Shown here one piece after another: positions 23,336 to 29,202 of a DNA stretch of 29,202 nt (positions are counted from its first letter, which is position 1; every line of letters begins with the position of its first letter). The notes beneath the pieces were generated by a model. That model did no database searches, was not told the origin of the DNA, and saw nothing but the letters and a program-made list of their open reading frames with translations. Source of the DNA: CAZFMJ01 sp964520045. Lineage in GTDB: Bacteria; Elusimicrobiota; Elusimicrobia; Elusimicrobiales; CAZFMJ01. A program made the translations under genes and the position numbers. The stretch covers positions 1 through 29,202 of the forward strand of contig CAZFMJ010000033.1 in the NCBI GenBank assembly GCA_964520045.1, written 5' to 3'.

Positions 23336-24312
23336 AGACGATATCTGAAGCCGGAGAACCGGCCGTCCTTGAATGGATAGAGAAACGCTGTTCCGCCCAG
23401 AAAGACGCCCGGCTTTTAAGCGGGCCGGGCGATGATGCCGCGGTCTTAAGGTTATCAGGCGGGAAGGTATTAATTGTCACTACGGACGAACTGGTGGAAG
23501 GCACACACTTTAGAAAGCATCAAAAAAATGCCCGGTTTATCGCGGCCAAGCTTGTAAGAATAAATTTAAGCGATTTGGCCGCGATGGGGGGAGTGAAGCC
23601 TTTGTCGGCCGTGGCGGGAGCAGGCATCCCCGGCAAGACCGGCGTAAAATGGATAAAAGATTTTACCGGAGCGCTTACGTGCGAGGCAAATTCATTCGGA
23701 ATGACCATAGCCGGCGGAAATCTCGCGGGCTGCAAAACCGCGCATTTTTATATGACAGTCTTCGGCGAAGCTTATAAAGACCGCATGATAAGCCGGTATG
23801 GAGCGCGTCCCGGAGATATTTTGTTTTCAGCCGGTCCTTTGGGAGAGGCGGCGGCCGGGTTTGAGCTGACAGAGAAAAAATGTCCGGGGTTGTCCGGGGA
23901 AATAAGCAGAAGGCTGATAAAAAGGTTTTGGAAGCCGGTTCCGTTGTTAAAAGAAGGCGCGGCGCTGGCCGGGAATAAGCTGGCCACTTCGCTCATTGAC
24001 AATTCCGACGGACTTTTCGCAAGCGTCCGGATACTTGCGGAGAAATCGGGATGCGGGGCTGAAATCGAGCTAACTCCGAAATGCTGTTCGCGGGAGTTAA
24101 AAACCTATTGTAGGCTTAAAAAGCGCGATTGGCGCGGTTATGCCGCGGGCGGAGGCGAGGATTACGGGCTGATATTTACGGTTAATCCGAAAAATGAAAA
24201 AAGACTGCCGTCGGTTCTTCCTCAGGCGGTAAAAATCGGCAGAATGCGTAAAGGCAGGGGAGTGAAATTGCTGAATTCCGGCCTGAAACCGGAAATTTTC
24301 AGCCATTTCTAG
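23332..24312 (+). CDS. thiL: Thiamine-monophosphate kinase
   Basis: ThiL phosphorylates thiamine monophosphate to the cofactor thiamine pyrophosphate. The 326-residue protein has GPGDDAAVL and VTTDELVEGTHF, two of the Asp-rich Mg/ATP motifs, then INLSDLAAMGGVKPLSA, the glycine-rich TIAGGNLAGC region, and IDNSDGLFASV and AGGGEDYGLIFT in the C-terminal half. The ATG at 23332 is chosen because MKTISEAGEPAVLEWI matches the normal N-terminus and overlaps nnrD as ATGA; the frame stays open to an upstream start at 23197, but that extension is an out-of-frame read of nnrD. tsaE follows after 4 bases. Confidence 0.95.
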   Translation: MKTISEAGEPAVLEWIEKRCSAQKDARLLSGPGDDAAVLRLSGGKVLIVTTDELVEGTHFRKHQKNARFIAAKLVRINLSDLAAMGGVKPLSAVAGAGIPGKTGVKWIKDFTGALTCEANSFGMTIAGGNLAGCKTAHFYMTVFGEAYKDRMISRYGARPGDILFSAGPLGEAAAGFELTEKKCPGLSGEISRRLIKRFWKPVPLLKEGAALAGNKLATSLIDNSDGLFASVRILAEKSGCGAEIELTPKCCSRELKTYCRLKKRDWRGYAAGGGEDYGLIFTVNPKNEKRLPSVLPQAVKIGRMRKGRGVKLLNSGLKPEIFSHF

Positions 24313-24316
24313 AAAC

Positions 24317-24796
24317 ATGAAAGCGGAATTTTTTACGCGGTCTCTTATTGAGACTCAAAAACTGGCCGGCATCTTCGCTTCGGAATTAAAAGGCGGAGAG
24401 ACATTTTGCCTTTGCGGCCCGATAGGAAGCGGGAAAACCGCTTTTACTCAGGGAATCGCAAAAGAGCTGGGAATACCGGAAGTTCCGGCAAGCGCCAGCT
24501 TCGCTTTGATGCGTTCCTATACCGGCAGGCTGAAACTCTTTCATTTTGATTTATTCAGGCTTGACAGTTCGGATATGCGCAATCTCGGCATCGAGGAATG
24601 CCTTGCCGACGAAAAGGCGGTTGTGGTGGCCGAATGGGCGGACCCTGCCGTAGAATATCTTCCCATAGACCGGGTTCATATATCTTTTGAACTGGCGGGC
24701 GGAGACGGCAGAAAAATAAAGGCTTTGGGATGCGGTTTGTCATCCTCGGTTTTGATAAAAAAGGCGGAAAATCTGTGGAAAAAAGAGAAAAAATAA
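24317..24796 (+). CDS. tsaE: tRNA t6A biosynthesis ATPase TsaE
   Basis: TsaE is the small ATPase that works with TsaB and TsaD to add threonylcarbamoyl to A37 of ANN-decoding tRNAs. The 159-residue protein has Walker A GPIGSGKTAFTQGI (about residues 35-48), the SASFALMRSY switch segment (normally SPTF/SPTY), FHFDLFRLD and VVVAEWAD (Walker B/sensor region). The SASF variant replaces the typical SPTF but keeps the Ser. Its 3' end overlaps the start of tsaB by 22 bases if the preferred tsaB start is used. Confidence 0.94.
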   Translation: MKAEFFTRSLIETQKLAGIFASELKGGETFCLCGPIGSGKTAFTQGIAKELGIPEVPASASFALMRSYTGRLKLFHFDLFRLDSSDMRNLGIEECLADEKAVVVAEWADPAVEYLPIDRVHISFELAGGDGRKIKALGCGLSSSVLIKKAENLWKKEKK

Positions 24797-25503
24797 AACC
24801 TCCGGCATTGGGAATCGACACTTCCGGCCAAAGACTGGGAGTGTCATTTTGGAATAAAACAGGGAAAATTAAAAACATTACAAAACCCGGAATAAATCAG
24901 GAAAATAATCTTTTCAAACTTATAGACAGGCACATTAAGCCGGCCGGCCTGGAGTTGAGGGATATCCGGACCGTATGCGTGCTCAAGGGACCCGGAAGAT
25001 TCACCGGCATAAGGGTAGGGCTTACATTCGCCTCCGTGTTAAGCGAACTTGCGGGAATAAAGACAGCGGGAATTTCAACCCTTGAAGCGGCGGCATGGCA
25101 GGCCGGGTCATCCAAAGATTTCAAAAGACAATGCCTGTGTTCCCGAAAAACCCTCCGCATTGCGGTCGTTCTGCGCGCTTTCAGGGATGAATATTATTTT
25201 CAGATTTTCAGGCCCGGTCCCGGTTTTATAATTAAACCGTGCGAAGCTCCGGCCTGGATTAACGGCGGTTGCCTTAAAAACAGGCTGACCGCTTATCCCG
25301 GCGCGCTGTATTGCGCGGGGGATATTTACGATAATCCCGCTTTCGCGGAAAAATCCAAAGACGGACGGCTTATTATGGCTCCGGAGTCATTATGCAGATT
25401 GCGGCCCGCGTCGGTGATATCGGCATGCGTGAGCAGGGGATACGACCGCAGGGAAAAGCTTGCGCCATTATATCTAAAGCCGGCCAGATATGAACTTCTT
25501 TAG
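24775..25503 (+). CDS. tsaB: tRNA threonylcarbamoyladenosine scaffold protein TsaB
   Basis: TsaB is the ASKHA-fold partner of TsaD in t6A synthesis. The protein (242 residues from the preferred start) has ALGIDTSGQRLGVSFW as the first beta-hairpin and VLKGPGRFTGIRVGLTFAS, the TsaB form of the GPGSFTGLR motif, then AGISTLEAAAW. The second half is divergent, as often in TsaB, with several cysteines (CLCSRK). GTG at 24775 is preferred because AAGGCGG lies about 7 bases upstream and the IDTS motif then falls at the usual distance. An ATG at 24730 would add 15 residues and a 67-base overlap with tsaE. rimI overlaps the end by 14 bases. Confidence 0.9.
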   Translation: MEKREKIKPPALGIDTSGQRLGVSFWNKTGKIKNITKPGINQENNLFKLIDRHIKPAGLELRDIRTVCVLKGPGRFTGIRVGLTFASVLSELAGIKTAGISTLEAAAWQAGSSKDFKRQCLCSRKTLRIAVVLRAFRDEYYFQIFRPGPGFIIKPCEAPAWINGGCLKNRLTAYPGALYCAGDIYDNPAFAEKSKDGRLIMAPESLCRLRPASVISACVSRGYDRREKLAPLYLKPARYELL

Positions 25504-25924
25504 AAAAGCCGTTCCGGAGGACGTTCCGGAAATGGCTGGAATTGAATCTTTGTGCGATTCCTATCCGGCATGGGGCGAAAAAGGGCTTTTATCCGGGCTG
25601 CAAACCCCGTTCTCGGAAATTTTTGTCTGCGTTGAAAACGGCATAGCGGGGTTTATCGCGGGTAAGATTCTTCCGCCTGAATTGCAGATCGAGGCGGTCG
25701 TCGTTCATCCCGGCCGGAGACGCATAGGCATAGGAAAGCTTTTGGTAAAGCATATGCTGTCCGAGGCGGCGTTAAAAAAATGTTCGCAGGCGCAGCTTGA
25801 GGCGGATGAAACAAATATGAATGCAATACGGTTGTATCAATCGCTTGGATTTAAAATTGTCGGCCGCAGGCCAAAATTCTATAATGGTTTGCGGGATGCC
25901 CTGCTTATGAACAGGGAAATTTGA
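25490..25924 (+). CDS. rimI: RimI-like GNAT N-acetyltransferase
   Basis: This 144-residue GNAT-fold protein resembles RimI, which acetylates the N-terminus of ribosomal protein S18 and often travels with tsaB. The acetyl-CoA motif A is VVVHPGRRRIGIGKLLVKHML (R/Q-x-x-G-x-G/A type, about residues 72-92). It is followed by LEADETNMNAIRLYQSLGFKIVGRRPKFY, the RimI-style substrate and CoA region with NxxAIxLYxxxGF. The position directly after tsaE-tsaB supports RimI over other small GNATs. The stop TGA overlaps the ATG of the TPR gene. Confidence 0.9.
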   Translation: MNFFRKAVPEDVPEMAGIESLCDSYPAWGEKGLLSGLQTPFSEIFVCVENGIAGFIAGKILPPELQIEAVVVHPGRRRIGIGKLLVKHMLSEAALKKCSQAQLEADETNMNAIRLYQSLGFKIVGRRPKFYNGLRDALLMNREI

Positions 25925-28095
25925 TGAAAACAAAGAAAAGAATAGAAAAAATTTTCTTAATTATGACCGCGGTTTGTCTTGCGGCGGGTTTTGGGCAGAA
26001 TGTCCATGCCGTGGCAAAATCGCCGTATCTTCATTTTATAAACGGCTTGTTAAATGAACAGAAAGGCGATTACGGGACGGCCCTTGACGAATACCGGGAT
26101 ACGATGTCTATTGATCCGCAGGCTGATTTTGTGCATAGGCAGGCCATACGGCTTGCGCTTCACATAGGCCGGCTGGACGAAGCCCTGCAATGGGGACACC
26201 GTCTTATAAAAATTGACGATAAGAATCCGGAAAACTGGGTTATGTTCGGCATGATCATGTGGGCCAGGAACAATATGTCCGCGGCCAAAGAAGCTTTTGA
26301 GAAGGCGCTGGCTCTGGACAAGGATTTTCCGGACGCGCTTTACCAGATGGCAAGCATTCTTTCTTCTTCCAGCCCGGAAAACTCCATTAAATATCTTCAG
26401 CGCTATCTTGAAACGTCGCCGGAGCATGCCGCCGGAGCGCATTATCAAATGGCCGCCGTTTATAATTCGCTGGGCCGTAAAAACGAGGCGATCCTGCACT
26501 TGAAATTATCAATAAAAAAAGAACCGCTTTTTCTTGAGCCGAGATACAGCCTCGCCCAGATTTATGAGGTTGTCGGAGACACGGTTTCCGCGCTCAGCGA
26601 ATATCTTGAAATTTTTCCGCTGGCCGGCAGGAACACGGTGCTTGCCGATCATATAGGCGAACTGTATATAAACGGAGGAAAGCTTAAGGAAGCGGAAGAA
26701 TATTTTTTAAAAACTTTGGAAATAGACAAGTCCGATCCCTCGGCCTGTTTGTGGATGTCGGTGCTTGCCGAGCAGAAAAAGGATTTCAAGTCCGCGGTTG
26801 AATACGTCAAGTCGAGTTCGCAGTATACAACCGAACCGGCATTGCGGCTCAGGCTGAGCTATTACTTTACTCAGGCGGGCAGTTATAAGGAAGCGGTCTC
26901 CGAACTGGAGGAAGCGCATAAATTATGGCCCAAAAACGCGGAAATAGCTTATTTCCTGGCGCTGGGGCTCGACGACCTGAAGCAAACCCCGCGCGCCCTT
27001 GAGCTGCTGGGCCGCATTGTTGAAGAAAACCCGGATTATACGGAGGCCAGATTTCAGTACGGGGTTATCTGCGAGCGCGCAAACCGCATTGAAGAGGCTG
27101 AAAAACAGTTCAAAATACTTATTGAAAAAAAACCCAAAGATGCGATCGCGCTTAATTATCTCGGATATTCCATGGCGGACAGAGGGATGAAGCTGTCCGA
27201 AGCCGAGGGATATATAAGGAGAGCGCTTGAGCAGGAGCCTGAAAACGGAGCTTATCTGGATTCATTGGGATGGGTGCATTTTAAGCAGGGAAAATACGAG
27301 CAGGCGCAGGCGGAGCTTAAAAAGGCGCTTTCCATAGTCAAAGAGGATGAAATAGTGTGGGACCACATGGGCGAGGCATATGCGGTGGCCGGCGGCACGA
27401 AGCAGGCGTGGTACTGCTGGAAGATGGCCTATATGCTCGGCCCTGGCAGAAAAGCGGTCGCGGACAAAATAACCCGCGCGGAAAAAAATTTTCCGAACGC
27501 CGTTCTCGCTTTGATGCTGAAGGAATATCTCGGAGCCGCCCAGTCCGGTTTCGTTAAATTTTCCTCTTTCTGCAAAATTTCCGGAAAGATAGGCTCTTCC
27601 GAAGTTTCTTTCGACGGACTTATTTATTTCAACGCCCCCGATGAGATTTCGGTGGAAATAATGGGTCCGATGTTCACTCCTTTGTGGAAAATGAAACTCG
27701 CCGGCAGGCAGTTCGAGACGGACTCGATACAGCTCCATGGAATAAATGAAAATGATTTTTCCTCGGCCGCAAACCTGTTCATGGAAAACGCGCTTCGTTA
27801 TTTTTCCGGAGAAATGTTTTCGCAAAAGGACGCCGTTTTAAAAAAGGGCTGGTCCAAAACGCGCCTCATCGGCGCGGCGGGAGAACTTTTTCTGGATGAA
27901 AAAACCGGCCTGGCCGGCTCTTTTGAACCGGCCGATGTTAAGGGCTTGAGCGTTAATTTCGCCGGCTACAGGCTTTACCGCGGGCGCATGATCCCCGCCG
28001 TCATTGAATTTAAATCCACGGGCGTAAGCGTGAGGCTTTTTATGCAGAAATGGACCGGCTCTTTTCACGCTGAAACCGTTCCCGCGCCAAAATGA
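25924..28095 (+). CDS. Exported TPR-repeat protein with LolB/LolA-like C-terminal domain
   Basis: The 723-residue protein has a signal peptide (hydrophobic core about 8-24, likely cut after NVHA) without a proper lipobox. Residues about 30-530 are TPR repeats, with recognisable units such as ENWVMFGMIMWARNNMSAAK, DALYQMASIL and AYLDSLGWVHFKQGKYEQAQ. The last ~185 residues change character to beta-rich (FSSFCKISGKIGSSEVSFDG, YFNAPDEISVEIMGPMF, LFLDEKTGLAGSF), resembling the LolB/LolA lipoprotein-carrier fold. The gene lies directly upstream of ispE, the place of lolB in Escherichia coli, which supports this reading. It may bring lipoproteins or other lipids to the outer membrane, or act in its assembly; that is inference. 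Confidence 0.75.
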   Translation: MKTKKRIEKIFLIMTAVCLAAGFGQNVHAVAKSPYLHFINGLLNEQKGDYGTALDEYRDTMSIDPQADFVHRQAIRLALHIGRLDEALQWGHRLIKIDDKNPENWVMFGMIMWARNNMSAAKEAFEKALALDKDFPDALYQMASILSSSSPENSIKYLQRYLETSPEHAAGAHYQMAAVYNSLGRKNEAILHLKLSIKKEPLFLEPRYSLAQIYEVVGDTVSALSEYLEIFPLAGRNTVLADHIGELYINGGKLKEAEEYFLKTLEIDKSDPSACLWMSVLAEQKKDFKSAVEYVKSSSQYTTEPALRLRLSYYFTQAGSYKEAVSELEEAHKLWPKNAEIAYFLALGLDDLKQTPRALELLGRIVEENPDYTEARFQYGVICERANRIEEAEKQFKILIEKKPKDAIALNYLGYSMADRGMKLSEAEGYIRRALEQEPENGAYLDSLGWVHFKQGKYEQAQAELKKALSIVKEDEIVWDHMGEAYAVAGGTKQAWYCWKMAYMLGPGRKAVADKITRAEKNFPNAVLALMLKEYLGAAQSGFVKFSSFCKISGKIGSSEVSFDGLIYFNAPDEISVEIMGPMFTPLWKMKLAGRQFETDSIQLHGINENDFSSAANLFMENALRYFSGEMFSQKDAVLKKGWSKTRLIGAAGELFLDEKTGLAGSFEPADVKGLSVNFAGYRLYRGRMIPAVIEFKSTGVSVRLFMQKWTGSFHAETVPAPK

Positions 28096-28982
28096 ATCCC
28101 AGCTCTGTTTTGATAGAGTCTCCGGCAAAAATAAACTTATTCCTTGAGGTGATCGGCCGCAGGCCTGACGGATATCATCTGCTTGAAACCATTTTTGCAA
28201 AGATAAGCATAGCGGACGCCGTCCGGGCGGAAAGGACCGGCGGGAGGGGAAAGGTAAGCCTTAATATCCGTCAATATGCCGGCGCTGCTCTGACCTGCGG
28301 GCCGGATAATATCGTTTTCAAGGCGGCGGAAGCTTTCAGGAAGGAATTCGGCATAACCGAGCAGGTAAAAATATCGCTGGAAAAGCGCATCCCTATAGGC
28401 GCCGGATTGGGCGGGGGCTCTTCGGATGCCGCGGCCGTTTTGTCCGCGCTTTGCGGTGTTTTTAACGTGAAGGTTTCCGCGGCCGACAGAAAAAGGCTTT
28501 TCAAAATAGCGGTGTCTCTCGGGGCGGACGTGCCGTTTTTTATGCAGAAGCATCCGCTGTGCGCTGGCAGGGGCATAGGCGAAAAGCTTTTTCCGGTAAA
28601 AAGCGGCGGCGGCATGCCATGGATAGCGCTTGCGTATCCCGGAGAGCCTTCCTTTACGGCTCAGGTTTATAAGAGGCTTGTTCTTCCGGCAAAGGCGGAT
28701 ATCTTGACAAGTCTTTCCGCTCTTCATAAACTCAAAAAAGGGCTTAAAGAAGGCCACCCGCTGGCATACTGGGGCGGGTGCCTTTTTAACCGGCTGGAAC
28801 CGGCGGCGTTCGCTTTGTGTCCGTCCGCGCTTGCGCTTAAAAAAGAATTTATCCTGGCGGGCGCCGGAGCGGTTCTTATGTCCGGCTCGGGCTCTTCGGG
28901 TTTTGGCCTTGAGGAGAGGCGTAAAAAAGCCGAAGGGTTGCGCAAAAAAGGGCGGAAAATTTTTGTGGCGCGGTTTTTGTAA
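28092..28982 (+). CDS. ispE: 4-diphosphocytidyl-2-C-methyl-D-erythritol kinase
   Basis: IspE is the ATP-dependent kinase of the MEP (non-mevalonate) isoprenoid pathway. The 296-residue GHMP kinase starts with SPAKINLFLEVIGRRPDGYHLLETIFAKI, which holds the catalytic Lys/Asp and substrate histidine. The ATP loop is PIGAGLGGGSSDAAAVL at about residues 98-114. DVPFFMQ and a C-terminal GAGAVLMSGSGSSGFG segment follow. The family motif near the end is normally MSGSGSTVFG/A, so a small deviation is present. ATGA overlap with the TPR gene; spoVG follows after 10 bases with a strong ribosome binding site. Confidence 0.96.
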   Translation: MNPSSVLIESPAKINLFLEVIGRRPDGYHLLETIFAKISIADAVRAERTGGRGKVSLNIRQYAGAALTCGPDNIVFKAAEAFRKEFGITEQVKISLEKRIPIGAGLGGGSSDAAAVLSALCGVFNVKVSAADRKRLFKIAVSLGADVPFFMQKHPLCAGRGIGEKLFPVKSGGGMPWIALAYPGEPSFTAQVYKRLVLPAKADILTSLSALHKLKKGLKEGHPLAYWGGCLFNRLEPAAFALCPSALALKKEFILAGAGAVLMSGSGSSGFGLEERRKKAEGLRKKGRKIFVARFL

Positions 28983-28992
28983 GGAGGGAAAT

Positions 28993-29202
28993 ATGCAGAT
29001 AACGGAAATAAGGGTTCATCTTAGAACTGAGGAGCGTTTGAAGGCCTTTGCTACGGTTACTTTCGACAACAGCTTTGTTGTCCGGAATATGAAGGTGATC
29101 AACGGCAACAAAGGACCGATAGTCTGCATGCCTTCCCGTAAAATGCCTGACGGCACGCATAAAGACATAGTGCATCCCATAACCAATGAATTTCGGCGGT
29201 AT
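28993..29202 (+). CDS. spoVG: SpoVG-family RNA/DNA-binding regulator, 5' part only
   Basis: The first 70 codons of a SpoVG-like protein are present; the gene runs off the right edge. The sequence starts MQITEIRVHLRTEERLKAFA and contains TFDNSFVVRNMKVINGN and MPSRKMPDGTHKDIVHP, all hallmarks of SpoVG. In other bacteria this small protein binds nucleic acid and affects cell division, envelope or development genes; no sporulation is implied. AAGGAGGG lies 4-5 bases before the ATG, the strongest ribosome binding site in the window. The ispE-spoVG closeness recalls the Bacillus region, where spoVG is also near ispE and glmU. Confidence 0.95.
   Translation, partial: MQITEIRVHLRTEERLKAFATVTFDNSFVVRNMKVINGNKGPIVCMPSRKMPDGTHKDIVHPITNEFRRY

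Noticed and set aside
25924..26000. Lipoprotein signal in the TPR-LolB-like protein
   Set aside because: The only cysteine in the signal region follows TAV, which does not fit the lipobox requirement for Gly, Ala or Ser at the -1 position.

Overview
The window looks like a piece of chromosome from a Gram-negative-type, probably anaerobic or microaerophilic bacterium of moderate GC content. It opens inside an oxygen/NO-reducing flavodiiron protein, which points to a low-oxygen lifestyle. It also carries a TPR protein with a LolB-like C-terminal domain and a pair of enzymes for UDP-xylose. Small intergenic palindromes, short overlapping operons and a TPR/HEAT-rich secretome would suit a lineage such as Elusimicrobiota or Omnitrophota. 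That placement is a guess from style; no marker in the window settles it. I saw no rRNA, tRNA, CRISPR array, transposase or phage gene.

Layout. (1) 1-1754: 5' part of an fprA-like gene on the minus strand, then a two-zinc-ribbon protein and a dusB-type tRNA dihydrouridine synthase. (2) 1935-6307: mutS-mutL mismatch-repair operon, closed by a symmetrical terminator hairpin. (3) 6308-6687: about 380 gene-free bases with ~20-nt imperfect repeats and a GC hairpin. (4) 6688-9035: ugd and a UDP-glucuronate decarboxylase, which together make UDP-xylose. (5) 9036-11887: a possible G-quadruplex, a candidate structured RNA leader, and two secreted HExxH paralogues separated by a membrane-anchored protein of unknown function. 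(6) 11884-14347, minus strand: a permuted NlpC/P60-like secreted hydrolase followed by glpK. (7) 14494-17749: hpt-ftsH-cdaA and a 29-codon ORF that is only the membrane anchor of CdaR/YbbR. (8) 17920-29202: a long co-directional series glmM-pdxJ-glmS-acpS-nnrD-thiL-tsaE-tsaB-rimI-TPR/LolB-ispE-spoVG, mostly joined by ATGA overlaps.

How the genes work together. GlmS and GlmM make glucosamine-1-phosphate for peptidoglycan and LPS, beside the c-di-AMP synthase CdaA, as in the classical cdaA-cdaR-glmM group. AcpS, NnrD, ThiL, PdxJ and IspE add acyl-carrier, NAD(P)HX repair, thiamine, PLP and isoprenoid functions. TsaE-TsaB belong to tRNA t6A synthesis and RimI is the usual neighbour. The least-described parts are the HExxH pair with its partner and leader RNA, the CdaR anchor micro-ORF, and the apparent leaderless starts of several operon-leading genes.
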